A stretch of DNA of 64,000 nucleotides from Ancylobacter dichloromethanicus (GTDB lineage Bacteria > Pseudomonadota > Alphaproteobacteria > Rhizobiales > Xanthobacteraceae). Both the position numbers and the translations under genes were made by a program. Shown here piece after piece: positions 18,033 to 27,767 of the stretch (positions within the stretch are counted from its first letter, which is position 1; each line of letters starts with the position of its first letter). The DNA lies in NCBI RefSeq assembly GCF_018390645.1, contig NZ_JAHBGC010000038.1:54337-118336 (forward strand), read 5' to 3'. Under the pieces are notes generated by a model that saw only the letters and a list, made by a program, of their open reading frames with translations, was not told where the DNA came from and ran no database searches.

Positions 18033-19328
18033 GTGACCGTGGCCGCACAGCATGAGGTGATCGTCATCGGTGCCGGCGCGGCCGGCCTTGCCGCGGGTGC
18101 CCGGCTGACGCGGGCCGGGGTCGATGTCGTCGTGCTGGAGGCGGCCGGGCGCCGCGGCGGGCGGGCCTTCACCGACACCGCGACCTTCGGCGTCGCCTGG
18201 GATCGCGGCTGCCACTGGCTGCACTCGGCGTCGGTCAACCCGCTGCGGGCGGCGGCGGACGAACTCGGCCTCGCCTATCTCGCGCGCGGCAACCGCAAGG
18301 CGCGCGCCACCCATCTCGGCGACCGCTGGGCCGACGAGGCCGAATGCGAGGCGATCTGGCGCGCGATCCAGGAGGGCTACGCGGCGATCCACAAGGCGGG
18401 CGAGGAGGGGCGCGACATCGCCGCGAGCGAGGTGCTCGGGACCCCCACGCCATGGACAAGGCTTGCGCGGCACTGGCTGACCCTGCTCTCGGCGGCCGAG
18501 CCGGAACGGCTCTCCACGCTCGACTACGCCGCCTATGCCGATACGGGCGAGAACTACCCGGTCGAGAAGGGCTATGGCGCGCTGGTGCAGGCGGTTGCCG
18601 CCCGCGCGGCGCCGGAACTGGCCGTTGTGACCGGATGCCCGGTCTCCACCATCGACTGGTCTGGGCAGGGCGTTTCGCTCGCCACCGCGCGCGGCACGCT
18701 GAGGGCGCGGCTCGCCATTGTCGCGGTGCCGACCCCGGTGATCGCGCGCGGCGGCCTCGCCTTCGCGCCGCTGCTGCCGCCCGATCTCGCCGAGGCGTTC
18801 GAGGCGCTGCCGCTGGGGGCGGCGGAGAAGGTGGCCTTCCTGTTCGACCGTGACGTGTTCGGCGTCGAGCCGACCAGCTATATCGACACGCTCGACCGGC
18901 GCGACCCCGCCCGCAAGCCGGTCAATTTCGTGCTCAACCCGTTCGGCGCGCCGATGGCGATCGGCCAGCTCGGCGGCGACAACGCGGCGCGGCTGGTGCA
19001 GGCGGGGCCGGCGGCGATGCGCGATTTCGCCCTCGCGGCGCTGAAGGACGCCTTCGGCGCGGACATCGAAAGGCACATCGCCGGCGTCGCCACCACCGGC
19101 TGGGTGGCCGACCCGCTGATCGGCGGCGGTTATAGCTGCGCGCTGCCGGGCCTTGCCCATGTGCGCGCGCGGCTGACGCGGACGCTCACCGAGCCGGTGG
19201 GCGAGCGGATATTGTTCGCCGGCGAGGCGGCCTCTCCGCACGCCTATTCCACCGCCCACGGGGCGCACCAGACCGGCCTCGCGGCGGCGGACACGGCGCT
19301 GGCGCTGCTGCGCGGGAGGGCGGCGTGA
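18033..19328 (+). CDS. FAD-dependent amine oxidase family protein
   Basis: This 431-residue flavoprotein begins with a dinucleotide-binding fold (VIVIGAGAAGLAAGARLTRAG, then VLEAAGRRGGRA, residues about 9-48), the GG-doublet motif of flavin amine oxidases. The C-terminal FAD segment ILFAGEAASPHAYSTAHGAHQTG (about 390-412) completes the FAD site. The substrate is unknown; the family includes monoamine and polyamine oxidases. The GTG at 18033 gives a normal N-terminus. Its stop overlaps the folA start by four bases (GTGA), so the two are co-translated, although no pathway link to folate is obvious. Confidence 0.85.
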   Translation: MTVAAQHEVIVIGAGAAGLAAGARLTRAGVDVVVLEAAGRRGGRAFTDTATFGVAWDRGCHWLHSASVNPLRAAADELGLAYLARGNRKARATHLGDRWADEAECEAIWRAIQEGYAAIHKAGEEGRDIAASEVLGTPTPWTRLARHWLTLLSAAEPERLSTLDYAAYADTGENYPVEKGYGALVQAVAARAAPELAVVTGCPVSTIDWSGQGVSLATARGTLRARLAIVAVPTPVIARGGLAFAPLLPPDLAEAFEALPLGAAEKVAFLFDRDVFGVEPTSYIDTLDRRDPARKPVNFVLNPFGAPMAIGQLGGDNAARLVQAGPAAMRDFALAALKDAFGADIERHIAGVATTGWVADPLIGGGYSCALPGLAHVRARLTRTLTEPVGERILFAGEAASPHAYSTAHGAHQTGLAAADTALALLRGRAA

Positions 19329-19834
19329 CGGTGCTCACCCTCGTCGCCGCCGTGGCCGAGAACGGCGTGATCGGGCGCGGCGACGCGCTGCCCTGGCACA
19401 TTTCCGGCGATCTCAAGCGGTTCCGGGCGATCACCTGGGGCAAGCCGATCCTGATGGGGCGGCGGACTTTCGAGTCGATCGGCAAGCCGCTGCCGGGGCG
19501 CACCAGCCTCGTCATCACCCGCGACACCGGCTTCCGGCCGCCGGAGGGCGTGCTGGTGGTGTCCTCGCTCGGCGCGGCGCTGGAGCGCGGGACGCAGGAA
19601 GCCGAAAGGCTCGGCGTCGACGAGATGGCGGTGATCGGCGGGGCGCAGGTCTATGCGCAGGCCTTGCCGCACGCCGCGCGGCTGCGCCTCACCGAGGTGC
19701 ATGGCCAGCCGGAGGGCGACGTGCGTTTTCCCGCCTTCGCCCGCGAGGCCTGGCGCGAGGTCGGCCGCGAGGGGCCGATCAAGGGCGAAAAGGACGAGTT
19801 CGCCTTCAGCTTCGTGGATTACGAGCGGGCCTGA
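19325..19834 (+). CDS. folA: Dihydrofolate reductase
   Basis: This 169-residue DHFR starts at a GTG overlapping the upstream gene stop. Conserved elements are VAAVAENGVIGRGDALPWHISGD-type active-site residues, LKRFRAITWGKPILMGRRTFESIG and AVIGGAQVYAQALP (an NADPH-binding GG motif). It reduces dihydrofolate to tetrahydrofolate with NADPH, restoring the cofactor consumed by ThyA. Confidence 0.96.
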   Translation: MTVLTLVAAVAENGVIGRGDALPWHISGDLKRFRAITWGKPILMGRRTFESIGKPLPGRTSLVITRDTGFRPPEGVLVVSSLGAALERGTQEAERLGVDEMAVIGGAQVYAQALPHAARLRLTEVHGQPEGDVRFPAFAREAWREVGREGPIKGEKDEFAFSFVDYERA

Positions 19835-19852
19835 GCGGCGGCGGGCGAGAGC

Positions 19853-19923
19853 GGCCGCTCTCAGATCGGCCGGCCCTCGACCTTGCGAACGGCCGCTCTC
19901 AGATCGGCCGGCCCTCGACCTTG
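19853..19923. repeat. Tandem 33-bp direct repeat (38-bp period) covering the end of the TPR gene
   Basis: The 33-bp unit at 19853-19885 recurs without mismatch at 19891-19923, separated by five bases. The second copy contains the last codons and stop of the minus-strand TPR gene; the first is an extra copy downstream. Because 38 is not a multiple of three, the duplicate end is out of frame with the gene. Confidence 0.9.
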
Positions 19924-20549
19924 ATCGACAGTTCCTCCTCCATGTCCTCGATCTCGTCGAGATGGGGATAGAGGGCGAGGGCGTGGCGGGCGGCTTCCAG
20001 CGCGCGCTTTTCGTCGCCGATCTCCTTGCAGATGATGGCGATGCCGGCCCAGGCGCCGTAATGGCGCGGCTCGCGGGCGACCACCTGCCGCAGGTCGGTC
20101 AAGGCGTTGGAAAAGTCCTGCCGCAGGAAGAAGACGGTGGCGCGCTTGTTCCACGCCTCCAGATAGTCCGGCTCGATCCGCAGCAGCCCGTCGAGCAGAT
20201 CGACCGCGAGGTCGAACTCCTTGGCCTGCGTCGCCTGCGAGGCGCGGGCCATCAACAGGTCGGCGGTGTCGCTGCCCGATGGCGTGAGCGCGACGTCGAT
20301 GCGGGCGGCGATGGCCTTGGCGGATTCGGAGTCGGGCGCCGCCTTCAGCGCGGCGAACAGGGCGTCCAGCCGCTTGGCGCGGTCGGGCTCGGCGGATTTC
20401 GCGGCCTCGGGGCCGGCGGCAGCAGGTGGGGCGGCCTCGGCCGATGGCGCAGCCTCAGGCCGCTCCACCGCGGCGGGCGGGGTGGCGGTCTGGGCCATGG
20501 CGCCGAGCGGCGCGGCGGCGACGATCAGGACAGCGAAAAGGGCGCGCAT
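19899..20549 (-). CDS. Secreted tetratricopeptide repeat protein
   Basis: This 216-residue protein has a signal peptide (MRALFAVLIVAAAPLGAMAQ), an Ala/Pro-rich linker (about 20-55) and three to four TPR-like helical pairs (about 60-205), such as LLDGLLRIEPDYLEAWNKRATVFFLRQD-type units. It is probably a periplasmic protein-protein interaction module; its partner is unknown. The last residues (VEGRPI) and stop lie in a 33-bp sequence duplicated just downstream. Confidence 0.75.
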   Translation of the reverse strand: MRALFAVLIVAAAPLGAMAQTATPPAAVERPEAAPSAEAAPPAAAGPEAAKSAEPDRAKRLDALFAALKAAPDSESAKAIAARIDVALTPSGSDTADLLMARASQATQAKEFDLAVDLLDGLLRIEPDYLEAWNKRATVFFLRQDFSNALTDLRQVVAREPRHYGAWAGIAIICKEIGDEKRALEAARHALALYPHLDEIEDMEEELSIKVEGRPI

Positions 20550-20651
20550 GTCCCCATGTTAGGAGCCACGGCGCCCTTGATCAATATTGCCGGTCGGATG
20601 GCCGCGAAATCGTGAACGCGGCCGCCCTGGGGAAGGCTCAGCGGGCCTTGC

Positions 20652-20777
20652 TCAGCCCTGGCGGGCCTTGAAGCGCTTCTGGGTCTTGTTGATGATGTAG
20701 ACGCGGCCCTTGCGGCGCACCAGACGGTTGTCGCGGTGACGGCCGAGCAGCGACTTGAGCGAGTTGCGGATCTTCAT
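20652..20777 (-). CDS. rpmJ: 50S ribosomal protein L36
   Basis: This 41-residue, strongly basic protein begins [18 protein letters not shown] and continues [20 protein letters not shown], the alphaproteobacterial zinc-free (C-minus) form of L36 with no cysteine ligands. It stands alone outside the main ribosomal clusters, as is common for this form. It binds 23S rRNA in the large subunit. Confidence 0.95.
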   Translation of the reverse strand: MKIRNSLKSLLGRHRDNRLVRRKGRVYIINKTQKRFKARQG

Positions 20778-20922
20778 GACACTAACCTTCGGATCGAAAC
20801 GCCTGCGTATGAGACGGCGCCCATGGCCGCGTCCCGATCCGCCAGCAGAAATTGAGGCCCGGCTGATAGCGGAGCGGAGGGGGCTTTGTCAATCCGCGCG
20901 GCCGCTCCCGGCCCGCTCTTCC

Positions 20923-21324
20923 TCAGCTTCGGCCGATGCGGCCGAGATGGGTGAAGGCGAATCCGGCGGTATATTTCAGGCCGTAGCCGAGGGCGCGGTC
21001 GAGGCCGATATGCGTCGCCCAGATGAGGGCGAGCGCCCCGGCCAGAGACGAGCCGAGCGCATAGGCGGCGGCGCCGAGCATGGCGGGACCGACATAGCTG
21101 TGCACGGCGTTGTAGAGGAGGGCACCCCATCGCGGCCCGGCGAGATAGCCCGCCATGGAGAGGTCCGGCGCCAGAATCAGCGCGCCGAACAGCCACCAAC
21201 TCGCGCCCAGCGCGCTGTAGGCGATGACCCCCACGCCGAACACGGCCAGCCCTTCGGCCCGCAGGATGACAGCGGGCGCGCCTATTGCCGCGCCGCCTGC
21301 CGGCGTTTCAGTCGCGTTCGCCAT
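20923..21324 (-). CDS. DUF4260 family membrane protein
   Basis: This 133-residue protein has several predicted membrane helices (EGLAVFGVGVIAYSALG, WWLFGALILAPDLSMAGYLA, AMLGAAAYALGSSLAGALAL) and ends THIGLDRALGYGLKYTAGFAFTHL-like, the DUF4260 signature region. I choose the ATG at 21324, which has GGAG about 9 nt upstream; an ATG five codons earlier is possible. It lies 20 bp downstream of rnhA on the same strand and is probably co-transcribed with it. The function is unknown. Confidence 0.75.
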   Translation of the reverse strand: MANATETPAGGAAIGAPAVILRAEGLAVFGVGVIAYSALGASWWLFGALILAPDLSMAGYLAGPRWGALLYNAVHSYVGPAMLGAAAYALGSSLAGALALIWATHIGLDRALGYGLKYTAGFAFTHLGRIGRS

Positions 21325-21344
21325 GACTTGCTCCGCCATCCGGT

Positions 21345-21857
21345 TCAGAGCCCGCCGCGCCCCGCCTTGTAGGGCGCCATGCCGGCGCGGGCGAGCTCAT
21401 CGGCACGCTCGTTCATCTCGTCGCCGGCATGGCCCTTGACCCAGTGCCAGCGAATGTCGTGGCGGGCGATGGCCGCTTCCAGCCGCTCCCACAGGTCGAC
21501 ATTCTTCACCGGCTTCCTGTCGGCGGTGCGCCAGCCGTTGCGCTTCCACCCGGCGATCCATTTGGTGATGCCGTTGCGCATGTATTCGCTGTCGGTGTGC
21601 AGATCAACCGTGCAGGGGCGCTTCAGCGCCTCCAGTGCGGAGATCGCCGCCATCAGCTCCATGCGGTTATTGGTGGTGGGGCTCTCGCCGCCGGAAAGCT
21701 CCTTCGCCGAACCGGCATAGCGCAGGATCGCACCCCAGCCGCCGGGGCCGGGATTGCCGGAGCAGGCGCCGTCGGTCCAGATGGCGACGATGCCCTTCGG
21801 CGCTTCCGGGGTGGCGTCGTCGGCGAAGACGCGGGCGGTTCCGGGAGCTGTCTTCAC
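21345..21857 (-). CDS. rnhA: Ribonuclease HI
   Basis: This 170-residue RNase HI starts at a GTG overlapping the thrB stop by four bases. The catalytic acidic residues are D29 ([12 protein letters not shown]), E67 (NNRMELMA), D89 ([11 protein letters not shown]) and D153 (NERADELAR), with the loop histidine H143 in VKGHAG. It degrades the RNA strand of RNA-DNA hybrids during replication and R-loop removal. The thrB-rnhA arrangement is, as I recall it, usual in Rhizobiales. Confidence 0.96.
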   Translation of the reverse strand: MKTAPGTARVFADDATPEAPKGIVAIWTDGACSGNPGPGGWGAILRYAGSAKELSGGESPTTNNRMELMAAISALEALKRPCTVDLHTDSEYMRNGITKWIAGWKRNGWRTADRKPVKNVDLWERLEAAIARHDIRWHWVKGHAGDEMNERADELARAGMAPYKAGRGGL

Positions 21858-22834
21858 GGTGTGGCCCCTTCGAGGATGCCGTAGTCGCGCGGGCTCGCCA
21901 CCGAGCGGTGGAAGCGCAGCTTGCGCAGATATTCCAGCGGGTCGTGCGGGCGCACCAGCGCGCCGGGCGGCACGTTCAGCCAGTCGACCAGCCGGGTGAG
22001 CAGGAAACGCAGCGCCGCGCCGCGCGCCAGCAGCGGCAGCGCCGCGATCTCCTCCGCCTCCAGCGGCCGCTCGGCCTGATAGCCGGCGAGAAGGGCGCGG
22101 CCCTTGGTCTGGTTGTAGGCGCCGTCCGGCTCGAAGCACCAGGCGTTGAGGCAGATGGCGACGTCATAGGCGAAGAGGTCGTTGCAGGCGAAGTAGAAGT
22201 CGATCAGCCCCGACAGCCGCCCATCGGTGAAGAACACGTTGTCGGGGAACAGGTCGGCATGGATGATGCCGGCCGGCAGCCCGGTGGGCCAGCGCGCCTC
22301 CAGCACCGACAACTCGTCGGCGATGAGGGCGGAAAGGCCCGGCGCGACGGTGTCGGCGCCCGCGCGCGCCTGCGCGTAGAGCGGGCGCCAGCCGGCGACG
22401 GAGAGCGCGTTGGCGCGGTGGAGCGCGGTGAAGTCGGCCCCGGCCTTGTGCAGGCCCGCCAGCGCGGCGCCGAGCGCGGCGCAGTTGGCGGCGCTGGGGC
22501 GGCGCACCGACATGCCGACCAGGAAGGTGGCGATGAGCGCCGGCCGCCCGGCCAGCGTGCCGAGCGCGACGCCGTCGCGGTTTTTCACCGGCTGCGGGCA
22601 GTCGATGCCGCGGGTCGCCAGATGCTGCATCAGCCCGACGAAGAACGGCAGATCGGCCGGGTTCACCCGTTTCTCGTAGAGGGTGAGGATGAAGCTGCCG
22701 GCCTCGGTCTGCAACAGGTAGTTCGAGTTCTCGACCCCTTCGGCGATGCCCTTGAAGGCGCGCAGCCGGCCGAGATCGTAGGCGGCGAGGAACGTGTCGA
22801 GTTCTTCGGGGGAAACGTCGGTGTAAACGGCCAT
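21854..22834 (-). CDS. thrB: Homoserine kinase (aminoglycoside phosphotransferase-fold type)
   Basis: This 326-residue protein begins [20 protein letters not shown] and has the APH-fold kinase motifs: GVENSNYLL (nucleotide loop), [10 protein letters not shown], the catalytic loop [13 protein letters not shown], and the metal-binding [10 protein letters not shown]. This alphaproteobacterial form is unrelated to the GHMP-type ThrB of E. coli. It phosphorylates homoserine for threonine synthesis. It sits between ispH and rnhA in a minus-strand run. Confidence 0.93.
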   Translation of the reverse strand: MAVYTDVSPEELDTFLAAYDLGRLRAFKGIAEGVENSNYLLQTEAGSFILTLYEKRVNPADLPFFVGLMQHLATRGIDCPQPVKNRDGVALGTLAGRPALIATFLVGMSVRRPSAANCAALGAALAGLHKAGADFTALHRANALSVAGWRPLYAQARAGADTVAPGLSALIADELSVLEARWPTGLPAGIIHADLFPDNVFFTDGRLSGLIDFYFACNDLFAYDVAICLNAWCFEPDGAYNQTKGRALLAGYQAERPLEAEEIAALPLLARGAALRFLLTRLVDWLNVPPGALVRPHDPLEYLRKLRFHRSVASPRDYGILEGATP

Positions 22835-22849
22835 GGGGCGGGGGCGGGC

Positions 22850-23830
22850 CTATTCGGCGGCGTCGGAGCGGAGCTGCCGCGGCAGCGGGAAGAACACGTC
22901 CTCATGGGCGGTGTGCACCGTCTCCACATGGAGCGTGTAGCGCGCGGCGAAGGCGTCGAGTATCTCCTCGACCAGGATCTCGGGGGCCGAGGCGCCGGCG
23001 CTGACGCCGAGCGAGGACAGGGCGCCGAACACGTTCCAGTCGATCTCGCCGGCCCGCTGCACCAGCACGGCGCGCGCGCAGCCTTCGCGCTCGGCGGCTT
23101 CGCGCAGGCGCTGGGAATTGGAGGAGTTCGGCGCGCCGACCACGATCATCGCGTCCACCTCGGGTGCGACGCGCTTGACCGCCTCCTGCCGGTTGGTGGT
23201 GGCGTAGCAGATGTCTTCCTTGTGCGGCGCCACCATGGCGGGGAAACGCCGCTTGAGGATGGCGACGATCTCGGCGGTGTCGTCGATCGAGAGCGTGGTC
23301 TGCGTTGTGTAGGCAAGGTTCCCCGGGTCGCGGGGCTGGAAGAGCCGCGCCTGCTCGGCGGTTTCCACCAGCGAGACGGCGCCCTCGGGGAGCTGGCCCA
23401 TGGTGCCGATGACCTCGGGGTGGCCGGCATGGCCGATGAGCACGACCTCACGGCCGCGCTTGTGGTGCACGGTGGCCTCGCGGTGGACCTTGGTCACCAG
23501 CGGGCAGGTGGCGTCGATGGCGAAGAAGTTGCGCCGCGCGGCGTCTTCCGGCACCGCGCGGGCGACGCCATGGGCGGAGAAGATCACCGGGGCGGTGGTG
23601 CCGGCGGGCACCTCGTGGAGTTCCTCGACGAAGACGGCGCCCTTCGCCTTCAGCCCTTCCACCACATATTTGTTGTGCACGATCTCGTGCCGCACATAGA
23701 CCGGCGGGCCATACATGACCAGCGCCCGCTCCACCGCGTCGATGGCGCGCACCACGCCGGCGCAGAACCCGCGCGGGGCGCAGAGAAGGACGCGGAGGGC
23801 AGGTTTCTGGGCGGCTTGTTCGGCGGTCAT
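22850..23830 (-). CDS. ispH: 4-hydroxy-3-methylbut-2-enyl diphosphate reductase
   Basis: This 326-residue IspH has its three iron-sulfur cysteines in place: C23 (PRGFCAGV), C109 (DATCPLVTK) and C208 ([10 protein letters not shown]). The substrate loop [10 protein letters not shown] and [11 protein letters not shown] are also present. It performs the last step of the MEP pathway, making IPP and DMAPP. I start at the ATG of MTAEQAAQ (23830), since the open frame upstream is not conserved. It ends 15 bp before thrB and is probably the first gene of ispH-thrB-rnhA. Confidence 0.95.
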   Translation of the reverse strand: MTAEQAAQKPALRVLLCAPRGFCAGVVRAIDAVERALVMYGPPVYVRHEIVHNKYVVEGLKAKGAVFVEELHEVPAGTTAPVIFSAHGVARAVPEDAARRNFFAIDATCPLVTKVHREATVHHKRGREVVLIGHAGHPEVIGTMGQLPEGAVSLVETAEQARLFQPRDPGNLAYTTQTTLSIDDTAEIVAILKRRFPAMVAPHKEDICYATTNRQEAVKRVAPEVDAMIVVGAPNSSNSQRLREAAEREGCARAVLVQRAGEIDWNVFGALSSLGVSAGASAPEILVEEILDAFAARYTLHVETVHTAHEDVFFPLPRQLRSDAAE

Positions 23831-23897
23831 CGCAGGGTCCAGCAGGGCCTCGCCACCGTCATGGGTGCCGAGGCCCGCGCTGTCAAGCGTGGCCGGA

Positions 23898-24563
23898 TCA
23901 GGGCTGCTTGATGAAGGCGCCGACAATGTCGAGCGCAACCTCGTCGGAGATGACGGGCACGCCGAGGCCCAGCCCGAAATCGCTGCGCTTGATGTCGGCG
24001 GTCGCGGTGAAGCCGATATTCTCCGCCTTGGTCATCGGGTTGATGCCGGCGCCGAAGAAGCTGACGTCCAGCGTGACCGGCCGGGTGACGCCGTGCAGCG
24101 TCAGTTCGCCCTCGACGGTGGCGTCGGTGTCCTCGACCGATACCTGGGTGGATTTGAAGGTCGCGGTGGGAAATTTCGCGGTGTCGAGCAGTTCGGGGCT
24201 CGCCAGATGGGCGGCGAAGCCCTCCGAGGTCACCCGCAGGCCGGAGATCGGGATGGTGAGTTCGAGCGTGGCCTCGTCGGGGCTGGCCGGATCGAGAACC
24301 AGCGTGCCGGTCGAGGCGCCGAACATGCCGGCGAGCGGGGTGATGCCCATGTGGTCGACGGTCCAGACGATCTGGGTGTGGTCCGGGTCCACGGCATAGG
24401 TGCCGCCGGTGATGCGTGTCACATCGTCGGTGCCGGGCATTTCCGGCGCCGGGCTCTGCCGGGCCGGGGCTTCCTGCGCCGAACTCTCTTGGGCGAGGCT
24501 TTGGCCGGCGCCGGCGGTGAATCCGATCAGCAGGGCTGTCGCCAGAAGTCGAACAGGCTTCAT
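23898..24563 (-). CDS. Periplasmic YceI family protein
   Basis: This 221-residue protein has a signal peptide ([24 protein letters not shown]), then a Glu/Pro/Ala-rich linker with imperfect AQE repeats, then a YceI lipocalin-like domain (about 55-220): [31 protein letters not shown] and [20 protein letters not shown]. YceI proteins bind polyisoprenoids in the periplasm; the upstream gene on this locus, ispH, makes isoprenoid precursors, but a functional link is only suggestive. Confidence 0.88.
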   Translation of the reverse strand: MKPVRLLATALLIGFTAGAGQSLAQESSAQEAPARQSPAPEMPGTDDVTRITGGTYAVDPDHTQIVWTVDHMGITPLAGMFGASTGTLVLDPASPDEATLELTIPISGLRVTSEGFAAHLASPELLDTAKFPTATFKSTQVSVEDTDATVEGELTLHGVTRPVTLDVSFFGAGINPMTKAENIGFTATADIKRSDFGLGLGVPVISDEVALDIVGAFIKQP

Positions 24564-24640
24564 CGCTTTCTCCTCGTTTCGGGAGGCGGACGCTATCAGC
24601 GGCTTCGGCCCGGGGCCACACTGTCCTTTCGTCTTAGGAT

Positions 24641-24669
24641 TTGCAGGACGGCGCGCACAGGCTTATATT
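24641..24669 (+). promoter_or_regulatory. Predicted sigma-70 promoter of trcR
   Basis: TTGCAG and TATATT are separated by 17 bp, a close match to the housekeeping consensus. Transcription would start about 24676, leaving a 5' UTR of about 145 nt with GC-rich hairpin potential (around 24700-24735). Confidence 0.65.
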
Positions 24670-24822
24670 CGACGTATCCCGGTCATCGCGAGACGGTCCG
24701 AGGCTCCGCCCCTTCCGGGTGGTGGGGCGCGGGGAGAAGTTTGCGCGGCCGAAGACCTGAAATCTGCGCGCCGGCTCGGTTTCCACCGCCTGCCGGCGCA
24801 TCACTGGATGGAGCTGCGTCCC

Positions 24823-25533
24823 ATGGCGAACGCCCCCCTCATGCCGAAGGCCACCGCCGTGTGGCTGGTCGAGAATACCGCCCTGACCTTCGAGCAGATC
24901 GCGGATTTCTGTAAGCTGCATGTGCTCGAAGTGAAGGGCATCGCTGATGGCGAGGTCGCGCAGGGCATCAAGGGCAGCGACCCGATGACCACGGGGCAGC
25001 TCGCCCGCGAGGAAATCGAGCGTGCCGAGAACAACCCCAATCACCGGCTGAAGCTGCTGGAATCGAAGGTGCGCCTGCCCGAGCCGAAGCGCCGGCGCGG
25101 GCCGCGCTACACCCCGGTCTCCAAGCGCCAGGACCGCCCCAACGCCATTCTCTGGCTGCTGCGCAACCATCCCGAGCTGAAAGACAGCCAGATCATGCGG
25201 CTGGTCGGCACCACCAAGACGACCATCGAATCGATCCGGGAGCGCACCCACTGGAACGCGCCGAACCTGACGCCGATGGACCCGGTGACGCTCGGCCTGT
25301 GTTCGCAGATCGACCTCGATATCGAGGTGCAGCGCTCCTCCAAGGACCGTCCCGCGACGACGGCCGTGCCGGGCGAGAACGAGGCCACCCTGCTGCCGGT
25401 CGACGTGTCGACGGGCGAGGCGCCGGAACCCTTCGTGCCGGCCGGCAAGCCGCGCGAGGAACCGATCAACCTGGAGACGGTGTTCGCCAAGCTGGGCGGC
25501 TCGCGCAAGAGCGAGGCCGAAGACGAGGAGTGA
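24823..25533 (+). CDS. trcR: TrcR family cell-cycle transcriptional regulator (DUF1013)
   Basis: This 236-residue protein belongs to the DUF1013/TrcR family, with the conserved start LMPKATAVWLVENTALTFEQIADFC-like, a helix-turn-helix at about 10-45 and a second HTH near 120-150 (LRNHPELKDSQIMRLVGTTKTTIESI). RYTPVSKRQDRPNAILWLL is also typical. The C-terminal third is acidic and Pro-rich. Family members are nearly universal in alphaproteobacteria and are thought to regulate transcription. The ATG at 24823 has GGAG about 10 nt upstream, and a good promoter lies at 24641-24669. Confidence 0.9.
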   Translation: MANAPLMPKATAVWLVENTALTFEQIADFCKLHVLEVKGIADGEVAQGIKGSDPMTTGQLAREEIERAENNPNHRLKLLESKVRLPEPKRRRGPRYTPVSKRQDRPNAILWLLRNHPELKDSQIMRLVGTTKTTIESIRERTHWNAPNLTPMDPVTLGLCSQIDLDIEVQRSSKDRPATTAVPGENEATLLPVDVSTGEAPEPFVPAGKPREEPINLETVFAKLGGSRKSEAEDEE

Positions 25534-25567
25534 TCCTCTTTTCGCGGCGACGCCGCGCCTGAACGCG

Positions 25568-25600
25568 AAAGCCCGGAGCGCACCGCGCCCCGGGCTTTTT
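25568..25600. terminator. Rho-independent terminator between trcR and prpE
   Basis: GCCCGG and CCGGGC arms (25571-25576, 25590-25595) are flanked by AAA on the left and TTTTT on the right. It serves trcR directly and could weakly serve the convergent prpE gene. Confidence 0.8.
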
Positions 25601-25613
25601 CTGTATGAGGGGG

Positions 25614-27542
25614 TTACGCTGCGGGGTCCCGGGCCAGCCCCCGCGCGGTGAGCGCGGTGGCGATCTCGTCGAGCGCAGCCGGGTCGTCGATGGTAGCCGG
25701 CATGGTCCACGGCTCGGCATCGGCGATCTTCTTCATGGTGCCGCGCAGAATCTTGCCGGAACGCGTCTTGGGCAGGCGGTTGACGGTGATGGCGAGGCGG
25801 AACGCCGCCACCGGTCCGATGCGCGCGCGCACCAGCGCCACGATCTCCGCCTCGATGTCGGCCGGCGAGCGCCCGACGCCCGCCTTCAGCACCACGAAGC
25901 CGCAGGGCACCTCGCCCTTCACCGCGTCATGGATGCCGACCACCGCGCATTCCGCGACATCCGCATGGGCGGCGAGCACTTCCTCCATGCCGCCGGTCGA
26001 GAGCCGGTGGCCGGCGACATTGATGATGTCGTCGGTGCGACCCATGATGAAGAGCTGGCCAGCGGCGTCGGCGAAGCCGGCATCCGCGGTTTTGTAATAG
26101 CCGGGGAAATCGATGAGGTAGCTCTCGCGGAACCGCTCGTCCTGCCGCCACAGCGTGGGCAGGCAGCCCGGCGGCAGCGGCAGCCTGATGGCAATGGAGC
26201 CCATGCGGTCGGGGGGCAGCTTGTGCCCGCCCTCGTCGAGGATGTCGACCTGATAGCCGGGCATCGGCACGCCGGTGGAGCCGACGCGGATCGGCAGGGC
26301 GCCGAGCCCCACCGGGTTGCCGGCGATGGCCCAGCCGGTCTCGGTCTGCCACCAGTGGTCGACCACCGGCACGCCGAGCCGCGCCTTCGCCCATTCCACC
26401 GTGTCGGGGTCGGCGCGCTCGCCGGCGAGAAAAAGGGTGCGCAGGCTGGCGCGGTCGTAGCGCTGCATCAGCCGCCCCTCCGGGTCCTCCTTCTTGATCG
26501 CGCGCAGGGCGGTGGGCGCGGTGAACAGCGCCGCTACCTTGTACTCCTCGATCACCCGCCAGAAGGCGCCGGCGTCCGGCGTGCCGACCGGCTTGCCCTC
26601 GTAGAGCACCGTTGTGCAGCCGGTGAGCAGGGGCGCGTAGATGATGTAGGAATGGCCGACCACCCAGCCGATGTCGGAGGCCGACCAGTAGACCTCGCCC
26701 GGCCGTACGTCATAGAGCCCCTCCATCGACCAGCGCAGCGCCACCATGTAGCCGCCGCTGTCGCGCACCACGCCCTTGGGCTTCCCGGTCGTGCCGGAGG
26801 TGTAGAGGATGTAGAGCGGGTCCGTGGCCTCCACCGGCACGCAGGCCGCCCGGGTGCCGGCGGCGCGCGCCGCCTCGCGCCGGGCCGCCCAGTCATGGTC
26901 GCGGTCGGCCACGAGGTTGGCCTCGGCTTGCGGACGCTGGAAGATGAGGCAGGCGTCGGGCCGATGCCTGGCCATGGTGAGGGCGAGATCGAGCAGCGGC
27001 TTGTATTGGACGACGCGCGACGGCTCGATGCCGCAGGAGGCGGAGAGCACCACCTTGGGCTGGGCGTCCTCGATCCGGCCGGCGAGTTCGGCGGCGGCGA
27101 AACCGCCGAACACGACGGAATGCACCGCCCCGATGCGGGCGCAGGCGAGCATGGCGAACACCGCCTCGGGGATCATCGGCATATAGATGACGACGCGGTC
27201 GCCCTTGCCGACGCCGAAATCGCGCAGCACGCCGGCGAGCAGGCTCACCTCGTCCTGCAGCTCGGCATAGGTGACGGTGCGCCTCGCGCCGGCCACCGGG
27301 CTGTCGTAGAAGATCGCCGGCTGCGCGCCGCGCCCGTCGGCGACATGCCGGTCCACCGCATTGTGGCAGACATTGGTGGTCCAGCCCGGAAACCAGCGGC
27401 CATAGACGCCGCGCGAGGGGTCGAAGACCCGTTCGCCTTCGCCGAACCAGTCGATGGCGCCGGCGGCCTCGCGCCAGAAGCCTTCGGGGTCGTGGATGGA
27501 GCGGGCGTGAAGCGCGCGGTAGCGGCTGGCGGCGTCGGTCAT
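25614..27542 (-). CDS. prpE: Propionyl-CoA synthetase (acyl-CoA ligase)
   Basis: This 642-residue adenylate-forming enzyme carries the ATP motif LYILYTSGTTGKPKGVV, the A5 region DHWWQTETGWAI, GYYKTADAG, and the C-terminal lysine in PKTRSGKILRGTMKK. The N-terminal NVCHNAVDRHV and total length fit PrpE rather than acetyl-CoA synthetase. It activates propionate (and probably acetate) to the acyl-CoA. The ATG at 27542 gives MTDAASRYR. It is a single-gene unit. Confidence 0.88.
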   Translation of the reverse strand: MTDAASRYRALHARSIHDPEGFWREAAGAIDWFGEGERVFDPSRGVYGRWFPGWTTNVCHNAVDRHVADGRGAQPAIFYDSPVAGARRTVTYAELQDEVSLLAGVLRDFGVGKGDRVVIYMPMIPEAVFAMLACARIGAVHSVVFGGFAAAELAGRIEDAQPKVVLSASCGIEPSRVVQYKPLLDLALTMARHRPDACLIFQRPQAEANLVADRDHDWAARREAARAAGTRAACVPVEATDPLYILYTSGTTGKPKGVVRDSGGYMVALRWSMEGLYDVRPGEVYWSASDIGWVVGHSYIIYAPLLTGCTTVLYEGKPVGTPDAGAFWRVIEEYKVAALFTAPTALRAIKKEDPEGRLMQRYDRASLRTLFLAGERADPDTVEWAKARLGVPVVDHWWQTETGWAIAGNPVGLGALPIRVGSTGVPMPGYQVDILDEGGHKLPPDRMGSIAIRLPLPPGCLPTLWRQDERFRESYLIDFPGYYKTADAGFADAAGQLFIMGRTDDIINVAGHRLSTGGMEEVLAAHADVAECAVVGIHDAVKGEVPCGFVVLKAGVGRSPADIEAEIVALVRARIGPVAAFRLAITVNRLPKTRSGKILRGTMKKIADAEPWTMPATIDDPAALDEIATALTARGLARDPAA

Positions 27543-27767
27543 GGCGGGCGTCTCCCAGAGGATCGTTCTTGTTCGCTCATCCTTCTTGTTGCCTGGAGGA
27601 TTCCGCCTTCTCCGCCGCCGTGGCAAGAACGCTGAAGTGCGTACGCCCTTCGTAGAGCGCGTGCCGGCTCGCGCCTGTCTGTCCGGGCCCCAAACGCGAA
27701 CCGCCGGCGGGGTGCCGGCGGCCGGAGTTGCGTTCAAGAGGGGGAAGGGCCGGCAAGGCCGACGCGG

